From contig DXHU01000006.1 of NCBI GenBank assembly GCA_019113245.1, positions 1-64,000 of the forward strand: 64,000 nt of DNA, given 5' to 3'. The position numbers and the translations under genes were made by a program. Below, one piece after another: positions 1-7,297 of the stretch (position 1 is the first letter of the stretch; each line of letters begins with the position of its first letter). The notes beneath the pieces are model-generated. The model was not told where the DNA came from and made no database searches. It saw only the letters and a program-made list of their open reading frames with translations. The DNA comes from Candidatus Ornithospirochaeta avicola. Its GTDB lineage: Bacteria > Spirochaetota > Spirochaetia > Sphaerochaetales > Sphaerochaetaceae.

Positions 1-25
1 AAAGTATTAAGTGAATTCATGAATA

Positions 26-140
26 TCCTGGTGACCATAGCAGAGTGGAAATACACGTTCCCATCCCGAACACGTAAGTAAAACGCTCTAACGCCGATGG
101 TACTTGAGCTTGCCTCAGGGAGAGTAGGTAGTTGCCAGGT
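26..140 (+). rRNA. rrf: 5S ribosomal RNA
   Basis: Large-subunit 5S rRNA. The 5' CCTGG (27-31) pairs with CCAGG (135-139) to form the terminal helix, and the internal part carries the usual 5S blocks, such as CCCATCCCGAACACG near 61-75 and GAGAGTAGGTAG near 120-131. A T-run (141-147) follows directly. It is presumably the end of a 16S-23S-5S operon whose larger genes lie before the window. Ends are approximate to a few bases. Confidence 0.93.
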
Positions 141-214
141 TTTTTTATTGTCTTTTATTGACAGTTGTCAATGAATATAACTGAATAATTTAGTATATCT
201 TTTTCTCCTGTTTG

Positions 215-238
215 AGTGCCTTTATGAGGCACTTTTTT
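215..238 (+). terminator. rRNA operon terminator
   Basis: AGTGCC (215-220) pairs with GGCACT (228-233) over a 7-nt loop and is followed by TTTTT. The T-run is on the + strand, so it fits termination of the 5S transcript. It abuts the stop codon of the convergent minus-strand gene at 238-240. Confidence 0.7.
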
Positions 239-1356
239 CATGCATCAATTGCGCTTGTTATGTCTTCAGGCATCTTGCCGTAGACTACGTAGTATTCGAC
301 TGCACTTTTGAGCTGTCTGTAATTGCCGGGCCAAGAATACTTCAGCCATGGAGAGTAATCTTTTATTTCATATCTATAGAATTCCCGGTTCATCCTCTTC
401 TGATTGAACTCTATGGCCTTTCTTATTGTATCGCTCTTTCCCTTTATTTCCGGCAGCTTGAATATGAAGGGTCCTATTCTTGAATAAAGGTCTTTTCTGA
501 TCAGTTTTTTTATTTCACTGCTGCTTGCACTTGTTGCAAATATCAGGCTTGTTTTCACCTTTCTGTCCTTATCTGAGCCAATCTGCCGTATTTTCTTCTC
601 CTCTACAAGGCGCAGCAGTTTTGCCTGCATGTCAAGAGGAAAATCCTGTATCTCATCGATGAAGAGTATTCCGCCATCAGCCTCCAGTGCAAGTCCGTTT
701 CGGCTTGTTCTTGCGTCGGTGAATGCTCCCTTTACATGACCGAACAGATGGTCTTCTATATTAATCTGGTTATGAGCACCGCAGTCAAAATTGACAAAAT
801 GCTCTTCTTTTTTGAGTTTTTTGGCAATAAGGCGCGCAAGTGTTGTTTTTCCTGTCCCGATTTCTCCTGTAAGCAGGACTGGAGCTCCTATGTTCAGTGC
901 TGTAATTATATTCCCGCATATTTCCTCAAGCTCCTCATCGATTTCAAATATCTCATATTCGTTTTTTTCTTCACTGGCTAAGGAGCAAGGGGCAAATATC
1001 TTTTTATATTCCTCCTTTTCCACCTTTTCTTTGAGATTCATTTCCATCAGCGCTCCCTGGAGTGTTGATTCACTGAAAGTCTTATAAAGAGATACCATCC
1101 TTGAGCTTATGACTGAGTTCTCCCTTATGTCCGAAAGCAGTATGAGGTATGCATTCTTGTTTCTGCTGAGATAGCTTATGAGATTCCCTGTATCGTCAAA
1201 AGAAGGAGAGACAACAAAAAGCGTCTGCTCTTCTATCTTGAGTTTTCTTATTTCTTTCAGTGAATATATGTCCTTTGCTTTTTTCTTGAAAAAACGGTGC
1301 ACTGCATACATGATATGAGCGTGGGATGTGCTGTTTCCCACGTAATATACCTCCAT
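238..1356 (-). CDS. sigma-54-activator-type AAA+ ATPase lacking a DNA-binding domain
   Basis: A 372-residue protein. The central AAA+ domain is of the bacterial enhancer-binding type: Walker A GEIGTGKT (164-171), a GAFTDA loop (210-215) where GAFTGA is usual, Walker B GGILFIDEIQD, an arginine-finger region and a lid ending in WPGNYRQLKSAVEYY. The first ~125 residues resemble a degenerate receiver or sensor region. The protein ends just after the lid, with no C-terminal helix-turn-helix. I chose ATG 1356 (MEVYYVG) because AGGAGG lies 8 nt upstream; a longer TTG start at 1380 lacks this. The gene converges on the 5S gene. The family normally remodels RpoN holoenzyme; whether this one does is uncertain given the altered loop. 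Confidence 0.8.
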   Translation of the reverse strand: MEVYYVGNSTSHAHIMYAVHRFFKKKAKDIYSLKEIRKLKIEEQTLFVVSPSFDDTGNLISYLSRNKNAYLILLSDIRENSVISSRMVSLYKTFSESTLQGALMEMNLKEKVEKEEYKKIFAPCSLASEEKNEYEIFEIDEELEEICGNIITALNIGAPVLLTGEIGTGKTTLARLIAKKLKKEEHFVNFDCGAHNQINIEDHLFGHVKGAFTDARTSRNGLALEADGGILFIDEIQDFPLDMQAKLLRLVEEKKIRQIGSDKDRKVKTSLIFATSASSSEIKKLIRKDLYSRIGPFIFKLPEIKGKSDTIRKAIEFNQKRMNREFYRYEIKDYSPWLKYSWPGNYRQLKSAVEYYVVYGKMPEDITSAIDA

Positions 1357-1507
1357 CTGCCTTTCCTCCTTTTGGCTCAATGCTTAAATGGTACCACAGC
1401 AAAATCTCAATGCAAGATATATTTTAAATATTTCTATTATTTTTATTTCTTCTAATATATGCAATTCTTCTTAACTTGATATTTTGAAAATGATATCATC
1501 TCTCTAT

Positions 1508-2512
1508 ATGGAAATAAGACTGGAGAATCTTAAGAAGAATTATTCATCAATTCATGCTGTGGCAGGAGTTGATCTTACAATTCCTTCCAATAAGATTTAT
1601 GGAATAATAGGAAAGAGCGGAGCTGGAAAGAGCACACTGGTACGCCTTATATCCATGCTCGAGAAGCCGGATGAAGGCAAAGTCTACTATGATGGAAACC
1701 GTGTGGACAATCTGGCAAAAAAAGACCTTATAAAAAAGAGAAGGGAAATCGGGATGATTTTCCAGAATTTCAATCTCTTTTCTTCCCGTACAGCAGCAAA
1801 GAACATCGCATATCCGATGGAAATCTGCGGTATGAATAAGGACTATATAAGAAAAAGAATCGATGAGCTGCTTTCCCTTGTCGGACTTGAAGGAAAGGGA
1901 GATGCTCCGATAAGCACACTATCAGGGGGGCAGAAACAGAGAGTTGCTATTGCAAGGGCTTTAAGCACCAAGCCCTCAATCCTTTTCTGCGATGAGGCTA
2001 CAAGTGCCCTCGATCCTCAGACAACAAGAAGCATTCTTGCCCTTATAAAGGAAATACAGCAGAAAATGAATCTGACTGTCGTGATGATTACACATCAGAT
2101 GGAAGTAGTACGCGATGCATGCGACCGTGTAGCTGTCCTGGAAAGCGGAAGAATTGTTGAAGAAGGCTCAGTCAGCGAGGTTTTCTCCAATCCTAAGAGC
2201 CCTGTGACAAAGGATTTCCTTTCAAGTGTCACAAATGTTCAGGAATCTGTTGTCCGCTGGAGCCAGGAAGGAGGACACTATACGCTGCGCTTCCGCGGAG
2301 GAGCAACTGATGCACCGATTCTTTCCACTGTCGGAAGAAAGACAGGTGCTATCTTCAATATCCGTGCGGCAGGTGTGCAGACAGTCTCCGGAGAGGATAT
2401 GGGAATAATTGTTTGTGATATCGGTCCGAATGCAGAGACAGTTGCTTCAGCGCTGTCAGAACTCAGGAGAATGAGTGTAATTGTGGAAGAGGAGGTGCAC
2501 TCTGATGTTTGA
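1508..2512 (+). CDS. metN: methionine ABC transporter ATP-binding protein
   Basis: ATPase of the MetNIQ importer, which drives uptake of L- and D-methionine across the inner membrane. Of 334 residues, the first ~240 form the ABC domain: Walker A GKSGAGKST (35-43), Q-loop FQNFNLF, signature LSGGQKQR, Walker B ILFCDEATSALD and an H-loop THQ. The last ~75 residues form a C-terminal regulatory domain of the NIL type, which in E. coli MetN binds methionine and inhibits transport. ATG 1508 (MEIRLENL) is preferred over upstream TTG/ATG codons. It has no ribosome-binding site; TTAACT (1471-1476), 17 nt, TATCAT (1494-1499) suggest a near-leaderless mRNA. It overlaps metI by 8 nt. Confidence 0.93.
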   Translation: MEIRLENLKKNYSSIHAVAGVDLTIPSNKIYGIIGKSGAGKSTLVRLISMLEKPDEGKVYYDGNRVDNLAKKDLIKKRREIGMIFQNFNLFSSRTAAKNIAYPMEICGMNKDYIRKRIDELLSLVGLEGKGDAPISTLSGGQKQRVAIARALSTKPSILFCDEATSALDPQTTRSILALIKEIQQKMNLTVVMITHQMEVVRDACDRVAVLESGRIVEEGSVSEVFSNPKSPVTKDFLSSVTNVQESVVRWSQEGGHYTLRFRGGATDAPILSTVGRKTGAIFNIRAAGVQTVSGEDMGIIVCDIGPNAETVASALSELRRMSVIVEEEVHSDV

Positions 2513-3158
2513 TATACTTCTTGAATCAACACTGGAGACTCTCCAGATGGTTATTCTCTCTACAGTTTTTTCGACAATTATAGGGCTTCCTCTTGGGATC
2601 CTGCTGCATATAACAGCAGAGGAGGAAAACGGTGGTCTTGTGCCGATGAAGGTCCTCAATACTGTGCTTTCAAGGATTGTCAACATATTTAGAAGTTTTC
2701 CATTCATCATCCTCATAATTCTCTTGATGCCGCTTTCAAGAATCATAATCGGGACAGCAATCGGAACAGCTGCCACAATAGTGCCTCTTTCGATTGCCGC
2801 AGCTCCTTTTGTCGCGCGTCTTGTAGAGTCTGCACTCAAAGAAATAGATCCTCAGGTAATACTTGCTGCCCGCGCAATGGGAAGCACTAATTCCCAGATT
2901 ATCTGGAAAGTCATGATACCAGAGGCTCTTCCAAGCCTTGTAAGCGGAATAACGCTTACGATAATAAACCTCATAGGATATTCTGCGATGGCTGGAGCTC
3001 TCGGAGGAGGAGGGCTAGGAGACCTGGCAATCAGGTACGGTTATCAGCGCTTCAGACCTTCTTACATGGTTGCTGCTGTGATAATAATCCTTGTTATGGT
3101 CGAACTCATACAGGTTGTTGGAAACAGGATAAGCAACCGTCTGATCAGCAAGAGATAA
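2505..3158 (+). CDS. metI: methionine ABC transporter permease
   Basis: Inner-membrane channel subunit of MetNIQ, 217 residues, the normal family length. Several hydrophobic segments are visible. The cytoplasmic coupling-helix region around AARAMGSTNSQIIWKVMIPEALP is the EAA motif that contacts MetN. The start is ATG 2505 within the end of metN, preceded by GAGGAGG. Translational coupling with metN is likely. The binding protein metQ lies 326 nt downstream behind its own leader region, so the operon is metNI with metQ separately controllable. Confidence 0.93.
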   Translation: MFDILLESTLETLQMVILSTVFSTIIGLPLGILLHITAEEENGGLVPMKVLNTVLSRIVNIFRSFPFIILIILLMPLSRIIIGTAIGTAATIVPLSIAAAPFVARLVESALKEIDPQVILAARAMGSTNSQIIWKVMIPEALPSLVSGITLTIINLIGYSAMAGALGGGGLGDLAIRYGYQRFRPSYMVAAVIIILVMVELIQVVGNRISNRLISKR

Positions 3159-3297
3159 GAAAAGGGCTGCCTTAGTGCAGTCTTTTGTTTTGTCCGTTTT
3201 TCTTGTTTTTTTAAAGAATATTGAAAATTTAAATTATTATAAAATATATAGTTACAAACTTTTTATAATAAAAATGCAATTTTTATGCAAAATAATG

Positions 3298-3326
3298 TTG
3301 AAAAATTTTTTGAAATATTCTACATA
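3298..3326 (+). promoter_or_regulatory. candidate promoter for the metQ leader
   Basis: TTGAAA (3298-3303), 17 nt, TACATA (3321-3326), in an AT-rich stretch (3190-3340) that otherwise holds only a weak CTGC/GCAG hairpin after metI. Transcription would start near 3333, just before the leader ORF's ribosome-binding site. Another TTGAAA at 3221 with TATATA at 3245 is a second possibility. Both are by eye. Confidence 0.4.
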
Positions 3327-3343
3327 TTTAGACATAAAAAAAG

Positions 3344-3425
3344 GAGGAAAGACATGACCAGTTTCACATATTCATTCTCAATGTCTTTCTTCATGATGAT
3401 GCCCTGAGGGGCATGCATATTCATT
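3344..3425 (+). promoter_or_regulatory. hairpin-forming leader of metQ
   Basis: Stem A: 3344-3355 pairs with 3381-3392 over 12 bp with one G-U pair, burying the leader ORF's ribosome-binding site and start codon. Stem B: ATGCCC (3399-3404) pairs with GGGCAT (3409-3414) over a TGAG loop; its 5' arm includes the last Met codon. AATGTC (3380-3385) can instead pair with GACATT (3432-3437), which excludes stem A. CATATTCATT occurs twice (3367-3376 and 3416-3425). ATTTTC (3423-3428) can pair with GAAAAT (3475-3480) next to metQ's ribosome-binding site. There is no T-run after stem B, so control of translation seems likelier than termination. Confidence 0.5.
3354..3407 (+). CDS. methionine-rich leader peptide before metQ
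   Basis: A 17-codon ORF, MTSFTYSFSMSFFMMMP, with a strong AAGGAGG (3341-3347) 6 nt before its ATG. Five of its 17 residues are methionine, including three consecutive ATG codons (3393-3401) just before the end. It lies 77 nt before metQ, the methionine-binding protein gene. A short ORF rich in the codon for the amino acid handled by the next gene is the hallmark of ribosome-mediated attenuation. No homology can be claimed at this length; the evidence is the ribosome-binding site, codon content, position and the overlapping RNA structures. Confidence 0.6.
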   Translation: MTSFTYSFSMSFFMMMP

Positions 3426-3484
3426 TTCCACGACATTTCTATTTCTAAACAAATCTTAAAAACAAAAAACAGGAGAAAATTATC

Positions 3485-4291
3485 ATGAAAAAAGCTACAG
3501 CATTGCTTATATCTTTATTACTCGTATCTCTGTCCCTTTTTGCCGGAGGCGCGAAGGAAGCAGATTCATCAATACTTAAAGTCGGAGCAACACCTGATCC
3601 TCATGCTGCGATTCTTGAGGTTGTCAAGGATGATTTGGAGAAAGAGGGAATTAAGCTTGAGATTGTCGAGTTTACAGATTATGTGACACCGAATGAAGCG
3701 CTCTCTTCAGGAGAAATCGATGCCAACTACTTCCAGCATCTTCCTTATCTTGAGTCTGCAAATTCAGAGCATGGTTTTGACCTTGTTTCTGCTGCAGGAA
3801 TCCATATTGAGCCGCTTGCAGTTTATTCAGATAAATATACAGATCTTGCTGATCTTCCTGAAGGAGCAACAATTGCAATTCCAAATGACCCGACAAACGA
3901 GGGAAGGGCACTTCTTCTTCTTGAAAGTGCAGGACTCATCACACTCAAGGAAAATGCAGGACTTGAGGCTGTTCCTTCTGACATAGAGAGCAATCCTAAG
4001 AATCTTGAGTTTGTCGAAATCGAGGCTCCGAGCATTCCCCGTGTTCTGGTAGATGTTGATGCTGCTGTAATCAACGGCAACTATGCAATTCTTGCAGGGC
4101 TCATTGCAACAAGGGACGGACTTTTTGTCGAAGGTGCGGACAGCCCGTATGTGAACGTAATTGCAGTACGTTCCGGCTTTGAAAATGATTCGAGAATCAC
4201 AGCCCTTGTCGAGGCGCTCAAGAGCGATGAGGTGAAGGCTTTCATTCAGGAGCGCTATCCTAACGGAGAAGTAATTCTTGTAAACGAATAA
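3485..4291 (+). CDS. metQ: methionine-binding periplasmic protein (NlpA/MetQ family)
   Basis: Substrate-binding component of MetNIQ, 268 residues. The N-terminus is a signal peptide (MKKATALLISLLLVSLSLFA), followed by GGAKEA. NlpA-family features follow: KVGATPDPHAAILEVVKDDL, FTDYVTPNEALSSGEIDANYFQH, and IAIPNDPTNEGRALLLLESAG. There is no lipobox cysteine, unlike E. coli MetQ, so the protein is probably cleaved by signal peptidase I and soluble in the periplasm. ATG 3485 has AGGAGA 9 nt upstream. It is transcribed after a leader with a Met-rich ORF and ends at a strong terminator. Confidence 0.93.
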   Translation: MKKATALLISLLLVSLSLFAGGAKEADSSILKVGATPDPHAAILEVVKDDLEKEGIKLEIVEFTDYVTPNEALSSGEIDANYFQHLPYLESANSEHGFDLVSAAGIHIEPLAVYSDKYTDLADLPEGATIAIPNDPTNEGRALLLLESAGLITLKENAGLEAVPSDIESNPKNLEFVEIEAPSIPRVLVDVDAAVINGNYAILAGLIATRDGLFVEGADSPYVNVIAVRSGFENDSRITALVEALKSDEVKAFIQERYPNGEVILVNE

Positions 4292-4298
4292 CCTCATC

Positions 4299-4332
4299 TC
4301 CCTTCCGGTTTTTCTGGAAGGGATTTATTTTT
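4299..4332 (+). terminator. Rho-independent terminator after metQ
   Basis: TCCCTTCC (4299-4306) pairs perfectly with GGAAGGGA (4316-4323), followed by TTTATTTTT. It closes the metQ transcript. Confidence 0.88.
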
Positions 4333-4357
4333 GCCGAATATAGGGTAGAATAGATAC

Positions 4358-5218
4358 ATGGTCAAAATAGAAAACGAATATCTTCTGATAGAGGTCAATC
4401 CTTTTGGGGCAGAGCTTGAAAGGATCTTTAACAAGAAAAACGGCACTGACTATCTCTGGAGAGGAAGTGATGAGTACTGGAAGGGAAAGAGTCCTATTCT
4501 CTTTCCTTTTGTAGGACGCCTAAAAGACGGGAAATATGTTTATGACGGAAAAGAGTACGAGATTGGAATCCACGGCTTTGCCAAGCGCGTGAACTTCAAC
4601 ACCCATGCAGATGGGGACAGGATAATATGCACATACGATGAAAAGAATGAGTCGTATCCGTTTTCCTTCTCTCTTACAGTCTCTTATATCCTTGACGGGC
4701 AGTCTGTCATATTCTCTTCCTCTGTGAAGAATAAGGATTGTAAGACCATGCATTATGGCTTTGGCTATCATCCGGGCTTCAATGTTCCTCTTGCTGACGG
4801 GCTTTCATTTGAAGACTATTATGTGTTCTTCCCTGAAGCAGGAAAAGTGGAAAGAAAGCTTTTTGGACCCAATTTCCTTGATTCAGGAGAGCGTGTTCCG
4901 TTTGGCCTTTCTGACAAAAAGCTCAGCCTAACGCATTCTCTTTTTGACAATGACTGCGTCCTTCTTCATAAAGCAGGAAACATTCTTGAGATCAGAAGCG
5001 ACAAGGATGACAGAAAAATAAGGGTAAGCTATCCAGAATTTGAGAATGTCGGACTCTGGCATTCGATGAAGACAGATGCTCCGTTTGTATGCATCGAGCC
5101 GTGGTATTCGATGCCTGGAAAGGAAGGAGAAATCACAGATATCGAGAAGAAGGAAGATTTCATACATCTTCCATCTGGGTGCGAGAAGACTCTTGAGATA
5201 AAGGTTGAGATTTTCTGA
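4358..5218 (+). CDS. aldose 1-epimerase (galactose mutarotase) family protein
   Basis: A 286-residue protein of the galactose-mutarotase-like superfamily, closest by eye to the LacX-type group: ENEYLLIEVNPFGAELERIF at the N-terminus, then DYLWRGSDEYWKGKSPILFPFVGRL, HGFAKR and, later, HYGFGYHPGF, whose histidine is a usual active-site position. It probably interconverts sugar anomers or binds a sugar phosphate; the substrate cannot be read. No ribosome-binding site is seen. TAGAAT (4346-4351) ends 6 nt before the ATG, suggesting a leaderless mRNA. The stop overlaps the start of rmuC (ATGA). Confidence 0.82.
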   Translation: MVKIENEYLLIEVNPFGAELERIFNKKNGTDYLWRGSDEYWKGKSPILFPFVGRLKDGKYVYDGKEYEIGIHGFAKRVNFNTHADGDRIICTYDEKNESYPFSFSLTVSYILDGQSVIFSSSVKNKDCKTMHYGFGYHPGFNVPLADGLSFEDYYVFFPEAGKVERKLFGPNFLDSGERVPFGLSDKKLSLTHSLFDNDCVLLHKAGNILEIRSDKDDRKIRVSYPEFENVGLWHSMKTDAPFVCIEPWYSMPGKEGEITDIEKKEDFIHLPSGCEKTLEIKVEIF

Positions 5219-6594
5219 TGGAAACAGCTTTGATTGTCATAGCGGTGCTGAACCTCATCATCATTATTGCCCTTCTTTTCAGAATCAGGGCGAAAAATGA
5301 TGATTCAAAACTTGAGAGTACGATTCTCAGCTATTTCCGCGAGGAAGAGAAGATTCTTTCTTCTCAGCTTTCAGCACTGAGGGAAGAGAGCGCAAAGAAC
5401 AATCTGCTCATGACAGAGAAAACAGCAGAGAGCCTTGATAAAATCAGGACAGCTTCCTCTGAGGGGCTCAGGGCCGTATTCATCCAGCAGCAGAATGAGA
5501 AGAAATCCCTTGATGAGAATTTCCTTTCTCTTTCAGAGCGGATTAAAGAACAGCTTGAGAAAATCAGGACAGAGGAAAAAGATGCTCAGGAAGCGCTTTT
5601 AAAGATGAACAGAGATTCCTCTGACTGCCTGAGAGCTGAGCTTGAGAGGATAAGGGGCGAAAATGACAAGAAGCTCGAGGCCATGCGCCAGACGGTTGAT
5701 GAGAAGCTCCAGAAGACTCTTGATGAACGTCTTGCAGCAAGCTTTGAGATTGTGACAAAGAACCTCAACAGCCTGCGAGAGGCCCTGGGGGAGATAAACC
5801 GCCTGAGTAAGGATGTAGGAGACCTCAACAAGCTATTTGGCAATGTCAAGAGCCGTGGCGTCTGGGGAGAGGTGCAGGCTGAAGCAATCCTTTCAGACAT
5901 CCTCACAAGCGATCAGTATGAAAAGAATTTCCACCCCAGAAAAAACGGGGCAGAGGTTGTTGAGTTCGCAATCAAGCTTCCCGGGAAGGAAAACGGAAAT
6001 GTATATATCCCGATAGATTCAAAGTTCCCTAAAGAGGACTATGAGCGCTATGTCGAGAGCACCTCAAGAGGAAACAAAGATGAGATAGATGCATCTTTGA
6101 AAGCACTCAGGGAAAGAATAAGGAAGGAGGCTTCCGATATAGATCAGAAGTATATCAATCCTCCGCGTACAACTGACTTTGCCATCCTTTTTCTTCCAAC
6201 AGAAAGCCTTTATGCGGAAATCCTGCGCCAGGCAGGCTTTACTGAGGATATTCAGATGCGCTACAAGGTCATAATCTCCGGTCCGACAACATTCTCGGCA
6301 TTGATCACTTCCCTTAATATGGGATTCAGGACACTTCAGATAGAAAAACGCACGAAAGAGGTCTGGCATATCTTTGCTCAGATAAAGAAGCAGATGTCAA
6401 CATTTGCAGAAGAGCTTGAGGCAAGCAAGAAGGCAATCGAAGGAGCATCGAGCAAGATTGACAAAGCTATAAAGAGAAGCGGCATGCTCCAGATAAAAAT
6501 GGAGAAGATAGAGCTTCCGGAAGCCAGAGAGAATGAAAGCTTTGCAGACAGCCTGAACGGAGAGAGCAGCACTTACACTGAGCTTCCTTTCTGA
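5218..6594 (+). CDS. rmuC: DNA recombination protein RmuC family
   Basis: A 458-residue protein. An N-terminal membrane segment (about residues 3-22) leads into ~150 residues of charged coiled coil, then the conserved RmuC domain: KSRGVWGEVQAEAILSDIL, YIPIDSKFPKEDYERY, DFAILFLPTESLYAEIL and ISGPTTFSALITSLNMGFRTL. The domain is a predicted nuclease fold, and RmuC in E. coli limits inversions at short repeats. It starts in the ATGA overlap with the epimerase gene, so the two are translationally coupled although not obviously related in function. Confidence 0.92.
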   Translation: METALIVIAVLNLIIIIALLFRIRAKNDDSKLESTILSYFREEEKILSSQLSALREESAKNNLLMTEKTAESLDKIRTASSEGLRAVFIQQQNEKKSLDENFLSLSERIKEQLEKIRTEEKDAQEALLKMNRDSSDCLRAELERIRGENDKKLEAMRQTVDEKLQKTLDERLAASFEIVTKNLNSLREALGEINRLSKDVGDLNKLFGNVKSRGVWGEVQAEAILSDILTSDQYEKNFHPRKNGAEVVEFAIKLPGKENGNVYIPIDSKFPKEDYERYVESTSRGNKDEIDASLKALRERIRKEASDIDQKYINPPRTTDFAILFLPTESLYAEILRQAGFTEDIQMRYKVIISGPTTFSALITSLNMGFRTLQIEKRTKEVWHIFAQIKKQMSTFAEELEASKKAIEGASSKIDKAIKRSGMLQIKMEKIELPEARENESFADSLNGESSTYTELPF

Positions 6595-6605
6595 AAAGGT
6601 CTTGT

Positions 6606-6634
6606 TTGACAAAAATCGCTTATTTTGTCAGAAT
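6606..6634 (+). promoter_or_regulatory. promoter and inverted-repeat operator of the tetR gene
   Basis: TTGACA (6606-6611), 17 nt, CAGAAT (6629-6634). An 8-bp perfect inverted repeat, TGACAAAA (6607-6614) and TTTTGTCA (6623-6630), is laid over the -35 and the 5' edge of the -10. The geometry (24-bp palindrome over the promoter of a TetR-family gene) fits autorepression. Confidence 0.65.
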
Positions 6635-6644
6635 AACATTGTAT

Positions 6645-7241
6645 ATGCCAAAGAAGATTGATCACGAAGAGAGAAAGGAAAAGATACTCAAGACAGCACT
6701 TGAAGTGTTTTCAGAAGTAGGCTACAGGGATGCAAATCTGTCCCTGATTGCTGAGAGATGCTCTCTTTCCCGTCCTACAATCTATCAGTATTTCAAGGAT
6801 AAGGATGAAATATATTACTATGCTGTAAAGCTTGTCACAGGTCATCTGTTCCTTGAACTGTCTGAGATGGCATTCGATCTGTCTCTAGGAGATGAGATAG
6901 ACCGCCTTATAAAGATAGCAGTTCGCATAGTGGATTATGCAATCAGTGCAGAAAGCGAGCTGACAAAGCTCATGGAGGTCATGCTCCAGCAGAAAGAGTT
7001 CAACAAGGACTTTTCCCAGATAATCTACAAGAGAACAGCAAAGCTTTCCATCCTCTTCAGAAGGCTTTTAAGCCACGCAAAGCATGAGAATGTTGTAAAG
7101 CCGGATCTTGATGTGGATATGAGCGCGAACCATCTTTTCTCGCTGCTTGAATCCTTCTGTTTCCAGATAGCTTTCTTCAAGAATTTCAACAGACAGGAGA
7201 CAGTTTCCCTTCTTTCATCATACCTGAATTCTCTCCGCTGA
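6645..7241 (+). CDS. TetR/AcrR family transcriptional regulator
   Basis: A 198-residue one-component regulator. The N-terminal helix-turn-helix is typical: RKEKILKTALEVFSEVGYRDANLSLIAERCSLSRPTIYQYFKDKDEIYYYAVKLV. The helical C-terminal half should bind a ligand that cannot be inferred. ATG 6645 (MPKKIDHEE) is chosen; the TTG at 6606 lies in the -35. There is no ribosome-binding site, and the promoter places the transcript start only a few bases before the ATG. An inverted repeat over the promoter is the likely operator. The next gene is clpB, 56 nt on, with its own promoter. Confidence 0.88.
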   Translation: MPKKIDHEERKEKILKTALEVFSEVGYRDANLSLIAERCSLSRPTIYQYFKDKDEIYYYAVKLVTGHLFLELSEMAFDLSLGDEIDRLIKIAVRIVDYAISAESELTKLMEVMLQQKEFNKDFSQIIYKRTAKLSILFRRLLSHAKHENVVKPDLDVDMSANHLFSLLESFCFQIAFFKNFNRQETVSLLSSYLNSLR

Positions 7242-7247
7242 TTTCTC

Positions 7248-7276
7248 TTGCCATTTCATTTCTCTTTTATTATTTT
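7248..7276 (+). promoter_or_regulatory. candidate heat-shock-type promoter of clpB
   Basis: TTGCCA (7248-7253), 17 nt ending CTTTTAT, TATTTT (7271-7276). The spacer end and TANTTT -10 match the candidate promoters of grpE and dnaK further on. Confidence 0.5.
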
Positions 7277-7297
7277 CCCTCATGAGAGGTGAAAATT

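Noticed and set aside
3175-3357. 60-codon ORF between metI and the metQ leader
   Set aside because: It runs through AT-rich, Phe/Lys/Asn-skewed DNA, has no ribosome-binding site and overlaps the leader promoter and leader ORF start.
3341-3484. S-box (SAM) riboswitch in the metQ leader
   Set aside because: The region is too short and lacks the conserved S-box core; the Met-rich ORF explains the layout better.
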